This document shows, one piece after another, positions 6,718-14,014 of a stretch of DNA of 18,060 nt; within the stretch, counting starts at the first letter, position 1; each line of letters opens with the position of its first letter. A program made the translations under genes and the position numbers. The notes under the pieces are model-generated. The model made no database searches, was not told the DNA's origin, and saw nothing but the letters and a program-made list of their open reading frames with translations. Origin of the DNA: Pseudomonadota bacterium (GTDB lineage: Bacteria; Cyanobacteriota; Vampirovibrionia; LMEP-6097); assembly GCA_009924885.1 (NCBI GenBank), contig RFQS01000014.1, positions 1-18,060 of the forward strand, read 5' to 3'.

Positions 6718-8596
6718 ACCCATCATACACAAAGAGACCACTGCACAACTCCATTTTCTGCATTGCAGAATTCTAAAATATATTTTAATAAGCTTAATCA
6801 CAACCAGCTTATTTCCTTTAGCACTTAAAGCTGCTATTACTGGCAGTTTAACACGGAACCCTATTTACTTAGATGAAAGTACTGATCTAATAATCGACTT
6901 GGATAGCTCTGGGGAAGAAGCTCTTAAGTTCCCCCTGCATACTAACAGCTACGACGTGGTAGCAAGACAAAGCAGCTCAAGCATCACTATAATAAATAAT
7001 AAATTCATACAGACTAAGCAATTAGCTTATACACTACGATTCAGGAGATCTGGGATATTCACTCTCCCGATACAATCTAGTATGAGTAATGACCCTAAAG
7101 CTTTATTACAGATCAAAGTCTTAGAAGCTTATCAGCAAAGCAATAGCACAAACAACAACTCTAATCTTCTCAGAGATCAAGGGGTATCAAGCCAACTTAG
7201 AGAAGCAAGGCAAGAGACTCCTTTTGCAATTATTTCAGTAAATAAAGACAATCCCTTCCTCAATGAACAAATTACCTTTAAATTGAAAATTTACCACAAA
7301 GGCACCTTAAGACAAATACAGCTCCCAGACTTTGATTTAAGCAACTTTATCCACAAAAGAGCAGAAAAAAGTAAAGAATACACAGAAAATTTCAATGGTG
7401 AAGATTACTTCATTTATGAGCTACCCTACACACTATACCCAGTCAAAGCTGGACAAGTCAGTATCCCCGCAAGAGCAATCCTAGTTAGCGTTTTAAAAGA
7501 GAATGATGCTAACTTTGATCCCTTTGACCCATTTGCTAATTTCAATAACAGCTTCAGCACTGAAACAGAAAAGAGTTTAAAAACGAATGCTTTAACTATA
7601 AATGTAAAAGCTCTGCCCACCCCAATACCTTCAGGCTTTAAAGGCTATATCGGTAATTTAAAACTTAATCATCGTTTAGCGCAGGATTCAGCTATAAATG
7701 GTGAGCCCTTAAGTATTTTCACAGAAATCTCTGGAGATGGTAATCCTAATAACCTAAACTTAAAAGAACTTTTCTTAAAATCAAGTGATTATAATATTTA
7801 CCAAGATAAATCAAAAAAACAGTCATTCCCTCTCTCTGGTAAAGAGCAGTTTAGGATAAGCATAAGCAGTGCTTTAATTCCAAACACTAAAAACAGTTCC
7901 TTAAAACTTAGCAGTAACCCTTTGGTCATCTTCAATCCAGAAACCAGCAGATATGAGACTATCTCTAGCAAAGAGTTTGACATCAAGATTCAAGAAAAAA
8001 AACTAAATTCAAATATCAATAATGAAAATGACCGCAGTGTACTATTTGTACATGAGGATCATGAGGACGACGAAAACGCAGAAATTGGAGTTCGGCTACA
8101 CGCTCCTAAAAAACTTAGTCACATTAGAAGCACTAGTATTCAAAATTATTCTAAAAATTCATCAAACCCCAATCTCTTGATTCGCTTAGTCAGAGATTCT
8201 TATTTCAATCTTTATCTTTTAACCTTAGTAATCATTCTAAATTTAATAGCTTACAGTCCAAGCATCCTTCGCATCATACGCAAATTAGCTGAGCAAAAGC
8301 ACTATGAAAAATTCCCCTTCAAAGAATATGAAAAATTTATTTTAAAAAATACGAATGTAAGTGACATTTCCAATAAAATTAAAAGCCTCTACTCTCAAAT
8401 AGATCTTGAACAAAATATTGAGAGTAAAGTCTCAGCTCTTGACCCCGAGCTATTTGAGGAGTTTAATAGATTTATTGAGAACACTGATAGGATTAATTAC
8501 GGCATAAAAGAAAACTTAGACACTGAACTGATCACTAGTGATTTAAAAGAGAGAGCTCTGAAAATTTTAAAAGGCTTAAAGAGACTTTATGAATAA
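6710..8596 (+). CDS. batD: BatD-like protein with in-frame palindromic-element insertions
   Basis: This is a 628-residue BatD-family (oxygen tolerance) protein. It has a hydrophobic signal segment at about 21-38, a long beta-rich periplasmic region with the family pattern (VNKDNPFLNEQITFKLKIY, YELPYTLYPVKAGQVSIPA) and one membrane anchor near 500-522, then a cytoplasmic helical tail. BatD acts with BatA/B/E-type proteins in envelope stress functions that are poorly defined. The ATG at 6710 has AGG 11 bases upstream; a GTG at 6701 in the same frame is the alternative. Two repeat-derived stretches lie in frame: residues 11-20 (short copy E) just before the signal segment, and about 440-463 (copy C, acidic HEDHEDDENAE) in the linker before the anchor. 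Neither disrupts the frame. The product overlaps hldE by 8 bp and the next gene by 8 bp. Confidence 0.82.
   Translation: MPEPIIHKETTAQLHFLHCRILKYILISLITTSLFPLALKAAITGSLTRNPIYLDESTDLIIDLDSSGEEALKFPLHTNSYDVVARQSSSSITIINNKFIQTKQLAYTLRFRRSGIFTLPIQSSMSNDPKALLQIKVLEAYQQSNSTNNNSNLLRDQGVSSQLREARQETPFAIISVNKDNPFLNEQITFKLKIYHKGTLRQIQLPDFDLSNFIHKRAEKSKEYTENFNGEDYFIYELPYTLYPVKAGQVSIPARAILVSVLKENDANFDPFDPFANFNNSFSTETEKSLKTNALTINVKALPTPIPSGFKGYIGNLKLNHRLAQDSAINGEPLSIFTEISGDGNPNNLNLKELFLKSSDYNIYQDKSKKQSFPLSGKEQFRISISSALIPNTKNSSLKLSSNPLVIFNPETSRYETISSKEFDIKIQEKKLNSNINNENDRSVLFVHEDHEDDENAEIGVRLHAPKKLSHIRSTSIQNYSKNSSNPNLLIRLVRDSYFNLYLLTLVIILNLIAYSPSILRIIRKLAEQKHYEKFPFKEYEKFILKNTNVSDISNKIKSLYSQIDLEQNIESKVSALDPELFEEFNRFIENTDRINYGIKENLDTELITSDLKERALKILKGLKRLYE
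6741..6768 (+). repeat. Short palindromic-element derivative inside batD (copy E)
   Basis: CTGCA...TGCAG ends enclose CAACTCCATTTTCTGCAT. The left flank ACCACTGCACAACT (from 6738) is identical to copy F, and AACTCCATTTTCTGC is identical to the left side of full copy B. It encodes about ten residues (TAQLHFLHC region) ahead of the BatD signal segment. Being short, it is the least certain member. Confidence 0.45.
8027..8098 (-). repeat. Partial palindromic element in frame inside batD (copy C)
   Basis: The reverse complement matches copies A and B: the 34-nt core is identical (8051-8084), the apical stem TGTAC-loop-GTACA is kept, and the flanking 16 bases at 8027-8042 equal copy B. The part corresponding to the right arm is missing, so no terminal inverted repeat remains. 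It adds 24 codons to batD (NDRSVLF...GVRL) without a stop or a frame change. Confidence 0.85.
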
Positions 8597-9236
8597 TGAA
8601 AAGCTAAAGCAAGCAGAGGAATATTACCTAAATCAGGACTATATTCTAGCTTCAGATATTTACAAGAATCTACTCCAAGAAGAATCTGATAATCCCTATC
8701 TTCTAATAAACTTAGCGAACACCCAGTTTCACCAAAAGCAGTATGCTAAAGCTTTAGCTCACTATTTTAAAGCTAAAACCATTATCCCAAGAGACAAAGA
8801 ATTAAATAACAATATTAACTATGCAATCCAAGAAATCAAAGCAAATAAACTTAAAGATATCTACCCCGCGATGTTTTTTACAATTAGTGAATCACTGATA
8901 CTTTTAATCGCCTTTAATTTACTATTTCTTATATTCAGGAAATCTAAATTCACTATCCTAAAATATTCATGCCTAGGACTATTAATCTTAAGTCTCAGTA
9001 ACGCAGCTTATGTAACTTGGCTCACTAACTATAAAAAATTTGCTTTTATAAATGTCAACAGCACTGAGACCTACGCAGGAAACGATACTAGCTATCCACA
9101 GATGTTTGAATTGTTCAAAGCTCAGCCGATAGAAATATTAGAGAATAATGGATCTTGGGCGAAAATTAAATACGAAAACCAAATTGCTTGGCTTCAAAGT
9201 GATAAATTTATAGCAGTAAGATCCGATGCCTTCTAA
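8589..9236 (+). CDS. batE: BatE-like protein: TPR repeats, two membrane segments and an SH3-type domain
   Basis: This 215-residue protein fits the BatE/TPR-SH3 architecture. TPR repeats fill roughly residues 1-75 (AEEYYLNQDYILASDIYKNLL, ALAHYFKAKTIIPRD). Two hydrophobic segments lie near 93-116 and 122-144, and an SH3-like domain at about 150-212 carries the NGSWAKIKYENQIAWLQSD signature of bacterial SH3 folds. It probably partners BatD at the inner membrane. It overlaps batD by 8 bp and hisH by 11 bp, so the run is translated in a coupled way. batA and batB (the VWA-domain partners) are not in this window, which is unusual for bat loci. Confidence 0.8.
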   Translation: MNNEKLKQAEEYYLNQDYILASDIYKNLLQEESDNPYLLINLANTQFHQKQYAKALAHYFKAKTIIPRDKELNNNINYAIQEIKANKLKDIYPAMFFTISESLILLIAFNLLFLIFRKSKFTILKYSCLGLLILSLSNAAYVTWLTNYKKFAFINVNSTETYAGNDTSYPQMFELFKAQPIEILENNGSWAKIKYENQIAWLQSDKFIAVRSDAF

Positions 9237-9933
9237 TACTAAAATTTGCATAATTGACTATCAAGGTGGGGGAAACCTTTTCAGCTTAGAAAATTCCTTC
9301 ACACACCTAGGTGCTAGTACCTATAGGACTTCTGATCCAGATGAAATTAATAAAGCCGATAAAGTTATTTTTCCAGGCGTTGGTAGTTTCGCGAATGCCA
9401 TGAGTCAAATCCATAAATTTAATTTAGCCGATAGCATTATACAAAAAGCTACTTCTGGAGTGCCTTTCATGGGTATATGCGTTGGCATGCAAGTTCTTTG
9501 TGCTTCTAGTTCGGAAAGCCCGATAGAGCATGACATTGAAATAGTTGATGGTTTAAACGTCTTCGAGACGCACGTGCGCAAATTTGATTTTTTAAAAATT
9601 CGCCAAGCAGAGACTGAAGAAAAAATTAAAATTCCACATATGGGCTGGAATCAAGTAACCTTACCAGATAATAGTAAAAACCCCCTTTTTAAAGACATAG
9701 AGAATAGTAGCGATTTTTACTTCGTGCACAGCTATCGTGCCCACGCTAAAGATTTAAAAAATAACCAAAGCGTAGAAAAAAGATTTCCTAAACTTGAATA
9801 CGCGCTCACTAACTACATCGAAGATTTTATTAGCCATATTTGGAACGGTGAAAATCTATTCGCCTGCCAGTTTCACCCAGAAAAAAGCTCTGAAGCAGGA
9901 CTTACCTTCCTAAAAAACTTCATAAACCTCTAA
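9226..9933 (+). CDS. hisH: Imidazole glycerol phosphate synthase, glutaminase subunit HisH
   Basis: This class I glutamine amidotransferase supplies ammonia to HisF in histidine biosynthesis. Of its 235 residues, IDYQGGGNLFS opens the fold (10-20), PGVGSFANAM is at 50-59, and the nucleophile C85 lies in GICVGMQ. HMGWNQV and YFVHSYRA follow, and the catalytic His-Glu pair is in CQFHPEKSSEAG near 214. All triad residues are present, so the enzyme should be active. It is slightly longer than the typical 200 or so residues because of extra stretches around 120-130 and 175-200. The gene overlaps batE by 11 bp and is far from other his genes. HisH paralogues also serve surface-sugar amidation, so a non-histidine role is an alternative given the glycan genes nearby. 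Confidence 0.9.
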   Translation: MPSNTKICIIDYQGGGNLFSLENSFTHLGASTYRTSDPDEINKADKVIFPGVGSFANAMSQIHKFNLADSIIQKATSGVPFMGICVGMQVLCASSSESPIEHDIEIVDGLNVFETHVRKFDFLKIRQAETEEKIKIPHMGWNQVTLPDNSKNPLFKDIENSSDFYFVHSYRAHAKDLKNNQSVEKRFPKLEYALTNYIEDFISHIWNGENLFACQFHPEKSSEAGLTFLKNFINL

Positions 9934-9976
9934 GAGAGCGACACAGAGCTACATCTTCTGCGTTTTCGTCGTCCTC
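9934..9976 (+). repeat. Half copy of the palindromic element (copy D)
   Basis: The 21 bases at 9956-9976 (TTCTGCG...GTCCTC) are identical to the first part of the element core. The preceding bases up to 9934 resemble the left arm region (GAGCTACATCTTCTG versus GAACTCCATTTTCTG in copy B). The match stops abruptly 3 bp before the pyrH stop codon, so the apical and right parts are lost. It fills the whole gap between the convergent hisH and pyrH genes. Confidence 0.7.
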
Positions 9977-9979
9977 GAA

Positions 9980-10702
9980 CTAATCTTTTTTGACGAGCGT
10001 ACCTATTTCCATGCCATATACAAGGTCTCTGATCGCACCAGGGCGAGCAAAATCAAAAACGGCGATAGGAATACTATTATCTCTGCATAACGCAATAGCG
10101 GAGGTGTCCATGACTTTTAAGTTTTTAGTAATAATATCGTCATAGGTTAAAGTATCAAATTTCTTAGCCTGTGGATTAAGAGACGGATCATCATCATAAA
10201 CCCCATCTACACCATTTTTAGCCATTAATAATAAATCACAGTCCATCTCTGTAGCTCTCAAGGAAGCAGCTGTATCAGTCGTAAAGAAAGGGTTACCAGT
10301 ACCTGCACCAAATATAACTATTCTGCCTTTCTCTAAATGGCGAGTCGCCCTTCTTCTGATATATGATTCCGCTATAGAATTCATAGTAAGAGCCGTCTGA
10401 ACACGAGTCGCTATACCTCTTTTTTCTAGAACGCCCTGTAAAACTAAACAGTTAATAACGGTAGCTAGCATACCGACATAATCAGCAGCAGCTCTATCCA
10501 TGCCCAGTTCAGCGGATTTCTGTAAGCCACGGAATATATTTCCACCACCAACGACTATACAGACCTGAACTCCAAGCCTAGAAACTAAATAAATTTCCTC
10601 TGCGATTCTATCAATAATCTGCGGTGATATGCCTAAATGACCCTCGCCAACCAAAGCCTCACCACTTAGCTTAAGGAGTACTCTTCTATACTTAATTTCC
10701 AT
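9980..10702 (-). CDS. pyrH: UMP kinase
   Basis: The bacterial hexameric UMP kinase converts UMP and ATP to UDP for nucleic acids and UDP-sugars. The 240-residue protein has LLKLSGEAL (about 9-17), VVGGGNIFRG, DRAAADYVGMLATVINCL, the tail-end ATP/UMP region GTGNPFFTTDTAA and KNGVDGVYDDDP, all hallmark stretches of PyrH rather than of other amino-acid kinases. The start at ATG 10702 is preferred over a TTG at 10705. There is no strong Shine-Dalgarno sequence. pyrH usually sits beside tsf and frr, but here it follows rpoD at a distance of 151 bp, with a full palindromic element between. Confidence 0.97.
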   Translation of the reverse strand: MEIKYRRVLLKLSGEALVGEGHLGISPQIIDRIAEEIYLVSRLGVQVCIVVGGGNIFRGLQKSAELGMDRAAADYVGMLATVINCLVLQGVLEKRGIATRVQTALTMNSIAESYIRRRATRHLEKGRIVIFGAGTGNPFFTTDTAASLRATEMDCDLLLMAKNGVDGVYDDDPSLNPQAKKFDTLTYDDIITKNLKVMDTSAIALCRDNSIPIAVFDFARPGAIRDLVYGMEIGTLVKKD

Positions 10703-10723
10703 CAAAATTTTATTCTAGCATTA

Positions 10724-10846
10724 AGGCACTGTTGCGGAACTCCATTTTCTGCGTTTTCGTCGTCCTCATGATCCTCATGTACACTAGGTACACTGCGGTC
10801 ATTCGTTCTCCTCAGCCTTGAAATTGCACGTTCGGCAACAGTGCCT
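10724..10846 (+). repeat. Palindromic element copy B (full length, 123 bp)
   Basis: Seventeen-base arms, AGGCACTGTTGCGGAAC at 10724-10740 and its near-perfect complement at 10830-10846, have one mismatch. The core at 10746-10779 is identical to copy A, and the apical hairpin is TGTAC-ACTAG-GTACA. Compared with copy A, the arms differ at several positions that change on both sides together. It lies between rpoD and pyrH, 7 bp after the rpoD stop. Confidence 0.85.
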
Positions 10847-10853
10847 GGAGTCC

Positions 10854-11828
10854 TTAACTCACTTGGCTTAAATAAGACTCTAATTTTGCAGATTTACTAG
10901 GTTCTCTAAGCTTTTTCATCGCTTTAAACTCAATCTGCCTGACTCTTTCACGAGTAATATTAAATACTTTACCTACCTGCTCAAGAGTGCGCACTTGACC
11001 GTCTTCTAGACCATAGCGGAGCTTCAGAACTTCAGCTTCACGTGGCAGTAAATCTTTTAGCAGCTCTTGAATGTGCTCCTTGAGCATCTTTTCAGTACTT
11101 ACCGTATCTGGCTGGCATTTCACATCGTCAGCTATAAAATCAGATAGCGTACTATCCTCTTCTTTCCCCAAGGGCGTTTCTAAAGAAACTGGAACTTTAT
11201 TAGCATTCATGATTTCTTTAAGCTTCTTCATAGAAACACCTAAAGCCCAAGCAAGCTCCATATCAGTAGCTTTACGCTTTAATTTCATAGAAAGCTGCCT
11301 AGAGACACGCTTGTAACGATTAACAGTCTCTACCATGTGCACTGGAACTCTGATAGTTCTAGATTTATCAGCGAGACTTCTTGTAATACCCTGTCTCACC
11401 CACCAAGTTGCATATGTACTGAACTTATAACCTTTTTCATGATCAAATTTTTCAGCAGCCCTAATTAAACCTAAATTACCCTCTTGAATTAAATCCAGAA
11501 AAGAAAGTCCTCTATTTAAATACTTCTTCGCAATGCTAACCACTAAGCGTAAATTAGCCTGAACTAATTTACGCTTAGCATCATCACCACTTTTACCACC
11601 CTTCAGAATCTCTCTAGCCAGCTGAATCTCTTGCTCTGCTGTAAGGAGAGAGATTCTACCTATTTCTTTAAGATAGAGCTTTATAGAGTCCTCTGAGCCA
11701 TCAGATTTAGTAGCTTTAATCTCAGCTAACTGAACCTCTACTGCACCTACCTCTACTTCTTCAGTTAATTCACCATCGAACTGTTTATCCAAAAAATCAA
11801 TTAGAAAATCATTATCTTCAGCTGCCAT
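10854..11828 (-). CDS. rpoD: Primary-type RNA polymerase sigma factor (sigma-70, RpoD/SigA)
   Basis: The product directs RNA polymerase to housekeeping promoters. The 324-residue protein lacks a long region 1.1, has an acidic N-terminal stretch, then region 1.2 (about 45-75, DSIKLYLKEIGRISLLT), and region 2 (84-155) with NLRLVVSIAKKY, DLIQEGNLGLIRA and the -10-binding STYATWWVRQGI. Region 3 follows, then region 4 with the helix-turn-helix TLEQVGKVFNITRERVRQIE near 283-302. These motifs are those of a primary or close group 2 sigma factor; I cannot tell which from one copy. The start ATG 11828 has AGGAGA 12 bases upstream. A stable inverted repeat (11866-11911) lies in the leader. Confidence 0.95.
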   Translation of the reverse strand: MAAEDNDFLIDFLDKQFDGELTEEVEVGAVEVQLAEIKATKSDGSEDSIKLYLKEIGRISLLTAEQEIQLAREILKGGKSGDDAKRKLVQANLRLVVSIAKKYLNRGLSFLDLIQEGNLGLIRAAEKFDHEKGYKFSTYATWWVRQGITRSLADKSRTIRVPVHMVETVNRYKRVSRQLSMKLKRKATDMELAWALGVSMKKLKEIMNANKVPVSLETPLGKEEDSTLSDFIADDVKCQPDTVSTEKMLKEHIQELLKDLLPREAEVLKLRYGLEDGQVRTLEQVGKVFNITRERVRQIEFKAMKKLREPSKSAKLESYLSQVS

Positions 11829-11865
11829 ATATAAATTACTTCTCCTGCATGCATTTCTGTAAATA

Positions 11866-11911
11866 CACTAGATATGCGATCAGTCTCTATAGTACTACGC
11901 TACATCTAGTG
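11866..11911 (-). promoter_or_regulatory. Inverted repeat in the rpoD leader
   Basis: CACTAGAT and ATCTAGTG are perfect 8-base arms 30 bases apart. Pairing can continue inward through a G-U, a U-A and a GCG/CGC segment with one bulge, giving a hairpin of about 13 pairs with a 19-base loop. It ends about 37 bases before the rpoD start codon, outside the Shine-Dalgarno sequence. It could be an RNA structure or a dimeric protein-binding site. No second copy is seen in the window. Confidence 0.4.
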
Positions 11912-11945
11912 AGTGCACTGAATAAAAATATATATTATGAACTGT

Positions 11946-11978
11946 GAAAAAATACTTAATTTTTTTTAAGGATTAAGT
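11946..11978 (-). terminator. AT-rich terminator overlapping the ahcY stop
   Basis: On the minus strand, ACTTAAT and ATTAAGT (plus-strand 11972-11978 and 11954-11960) form a 7-bp perfect stem followed directly by ATTTTTT. The upstream arm includes the ahcY stop codon. The stem has only A-T pairs except one, so termination may be weak. Confidence 0.4.
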
Positions 11979-13256
11979 GCCAACTGTCCATGAATTCATG
12001 TATTCAAGCATTTCTGGACTTAATGAATCAATGGAAATCCCCATGGAGTCTAGCTTTAGCTGTGCAATCTCTTGATCAACTTGAGGCGGTAATGTTTGCA
12101 ATTTATTATCAAGATTATCTTGATTTTTGACTAGAAATTCTACCGCGAGGGCCTGATTTGCAAAACTCATATCCATTACAGCTGAAGGATGGCCCTCGGC
12201 CGCAGCTAAATTAATTAAGCGTCCTTCACCTAAAACGAAGATAGAACCCTGTTTATTAGTTTTCGCTGGATCTCGCTTATACTCTACGACGAAAGGCTTA
12301 ACTTCATCCTGAGATAAGGAAATATCAGCTAAAGCATCTAGGTTCAACTCAAGATTAAAATGACCTGAATTACAGACAAGAGAACCATCTTTCATATTTT
12401 TAAAATGCTCTAAGTCCACTACGTGCCTATTACCAGTAACCGTTATGAAAATATCTCCTTCTTTAGCGGCTTCCGCTATAGGCATTACCCTAAAACCTTC
12501 CATTTTCGCCTCCAGAGCCTTCACTGGATCTATCTCTGTAACGATCACATCAGCCCCTAAGCCTTTAGCACGCATAGCGATACCTTTACCACACCAGCCA
12601 TAACCTAATACTACAGCGACTTTGCCTGCGATAAGAACATTAGTCGCTCTTAGAACGCCATCAAGAGTAGATTGGCCAGTGCCATAACGATTATCAAATA
12701 AATGCTTGGTTTTACTGTCATTAACAGCGATAGCTGGAAATGATAAAACGCCTTCGTTCTCCATAGCCTTTAAACGCACTATGCCAGTAGTAGTCTCTTC
12801 TGTACATCCAATAATATCTTTAACTTGCCCAGGTCTCTCCTTGAGCAAAGTAGCTATAACGTCTGAACCATCATCCATAATAATCTGTGGCTTAGAGTCT
12901 AAACCTATCTCAATATGCTTCGTGTATGTCTCTCCAGACTCACCCTTTTTCGCAAAAACTGGAATACCATAAATCTTCACAAGGGCTGCCGCCACATCAT
13001 CTTGAGTAGACAGAGGATTACTTGCGATAAGATAAGCTTCCATACCTCCTTCCTTAAGAGTAATAGCAAGATTAGCAGTCTCCGCTGTAATGTGCGCACA
13101 GACTAACATTCTCATACCAGCAAAAGGCTTTTCTTTAGAAAAACGTTCGCGAATTTTATGCAATACCTGCATTTCCCTCGCAGACCATTTAATTCTTTTA
13201 TCTCCTAAATCTGCAAGGCTTAAATCAGCAACATCATATTTTATAGTTTGGGTCAT
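11973..13256 (-). CDS. ahcY: Adenosylhomocysteinase (SAH hydrolase)
   Basis: This NAD-dependent enzyme splits S-adenosylhomocysteine to adenosine and homocysteine, closing the methylation cycle. The 427-residue protein is of the shorter type, without the roughly 40-residue insertion found in many proteobacterial forms. Visible are CAHITAET (53-60), MDDGSDVIATLL (127-138), GCTEETTTG (150-158), the catalytic NDSKTKHLFDN stretch (179-189), the NAD-binding VVLGYGWCGKG (215-225) and HPSAVMDMSF toward the C-terminus. The ATG at 13256 has a TACAAT 7-12 bases upstream but no convincing -35, and no SAH-type riboswitch is visible in the 66-bp gap to the toxin gene, which reads in the same direction. 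Confidence 0.97.
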   Translation of the reverse strand: MTQTIKYDVADLSLADLGDKRIKWSAREMQVLHKIRERFSKEKPFAGMRMLVCAHITAETANLAITLKEGGMEAYLIASNPLSTQDDVAAALVKIYGIPVFAKKGESGETYTKHIEIGLDSKPQIIMDDGSDVIATLLKERPGQVKDIIGCTEETTTGIVRLKAMENEGVLSFPAIAVNDSKTKHLFDNRYGTGQSTLDGVLRATNVLIAGKVAVVLGYGWCGKGIAMRAKGLGADVIVTEIDPVKALEAKMEGFRVMPIAEAAKEGDIFITVTGNRHVVDLEHFKNMKDGSLVCNSGHFNLELNLDALADISLSQDEVKPFVVEYKRDPAKTNKQGSIFVLGEGRLINLAAAEGHPSAVMDMSFANQALAVEFLVKNQDNLDNKLQTLPPQVDQEIAQLKLDSMGISIDSLSPEMLEYMNSWTVGT

Positions 13257-13322
13257 AATTACATTGTAGTCAGGTATGGTTTTTTTTAAACCCCCCCTGT
13301 CGCTAAAAATGTAGAAATGAGG

Positions 13323-13640
13323 TTACGTAAAAATCTCTAGCAATAAATCAACAATCTTTTTCGCCGAAGAACTAGGTATGGAAGCAGCTTTCTCTATCAG
13401 TCTAGATTTATCTACAGTCCGAATCTGATCAAGCACTACCTGCCCTTTTTTACCATTAAACTTTAAATCTACCCTACTCGGATAACTCCTCAGCGTACTA
13501 GTCAGTGGAGCGACGATTACAGTACTTAAATTCTGATTCAGTTCATCAGGGGAAATAATCACGCAAGGCCGTACTTTATTTATTTCACAGCCCACAGTCG
13601 GATCTAAGTTAACCCAATAAATTTCAAATCTTCTCACCAT
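13323..13640 (-). CDS. mazF: MazF/PemK-family toxin (endoribonuclease)
   Basis: This 105-residue protein has the fold signature of MazF/PemK mRNA-cleaving toxins: RFEIYWVNLDPTVG (4-17), then NKVRPCVIISPDE, VIVAPLTST with the conserved Thr, and GQVVLDQIRTVDKSRL in the final third. The conserved Arg of RP and the Thr of APLTS, which form the active site in the family, are present, so it should be active. ATG 13640 is preferred as start, overlapping the antitoxin stop by a few bases; a TTG at 13646 is the alternative. It lacks its own Shine-Dalgarno sequence and is probably translated by coupling to the antitoxin. Confidence 0.9.
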   Translation of the reverse strand: MVRRFEIYWVNLDPTVGCEINKVRPCVIISPDELNQNLSTVIVAPLTSTLRSYPSRVDLKFNGKKGQVVLDQIRTVDKSRLIEKAASIPSSSAKKIVDLLLEIFT

Positions 13641-13894
13641 GTCCAATCATTTTGATCGAAGTCATTAGAGATTTCTGAAAATTCAGTGATAACACTATCT
13701 AGCTTATCAGTCTTAGCTTTCTTAAAAGCATCATTCCAACCAGCTCTTAATGCTTTAATCGGAGTGATAATGATTTTCCCATCTTCTATAACAAGCTGCA
13801 TAGTCTTTTCGATTCCACAAGCTTCAATTACTGGCTTAGGTAAACGAATACCTTTAGAGTTACCTATATCAATTAAATCAAGATTCATTTTCAT
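13634..13894 (-). CDS. mazE: MazE-like antitoxin with AbrB/SpoVT-type DNA-binding domain
   Basis: This 86-residue antitoxin precedes and overlaps the toxin gene. The N-terminal half (IDIGNSKGIRLPKPVIEACGI, about 7-28) is the swapped-hairpin AbrB-type domain that binds its own promoter. The acidic, probably disordered C-terminal tail (FSEISNDFDQNDWTW) is the part that wraps the toxin in MazE proteins. The start at ATG 13894 is backed by AAAGGA 6 bases upstream and by the strong promoter just beyond. A second in-frame ATG lies two codons later. Confidence 0.88.
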   Translation of the reverse strand: MKMNLDLIDIGNSKGIRLPKPVIEACGIEKTMQLVIEDGKIIITPIKALRAGWNDAFKKAKTDKLDSVITEFSEISNDFDQNDWTW

Positions 13895-13918
13895 CGTGTC
13901 CTTTTAGCAAGTAATTAC

Positions 13919-13947
13919 ATTGTACACACAAATAATTTAAAAATCAA
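13919..13947 (-). promoter_or_regulatory. Sigma-70 promoter of the mazEF-like operon
   Basis: On the minus strand, TTGATT (13942-13947) and TACAAT (13919-13924) are 17 bases apart, a near-consensus pair. The predicted start near 13912 leaves about 18 bases before the antitoxin ATG, with AAAGGA in that leader. The TGTACA palindrome overlapping the -10 could be part of an autoregulatory operator; this is inference from family behaviour. Confidence 0.7.
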
Positions 13948-13987
13948 TTAAGACTCGGGAAAATACATCAGATTCCCCATCTTCCTT

Positions 13988-14014
13988 TTAAGTTTTAAAA
14001 CAAAGAGCCTAGTT
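13988..14014 (+). promoter_or_regulatory. Possible sigma-28-type flagellar promoter of flgG
   Basis: TTAAGTTT at 13988-13995 matches seven of eight bases of the FliA -35 element TAAAGTTT. After exactly 11 bases comes GCCTAGTT, which matches four of eight of GCCGATAA including its GCC. It lies 31 bases before the flgG start codon. The spacing is right, but the -10 match is partial and the region is AT-rich. Confidence 0.4.

Noticed and set aside
13257..13322. SAH riboswitch before ahcY
   Set aside because: The gap is only 66 bp, with A-runs and a G-run on the coding strand, and I could not draw the expected paired elements.
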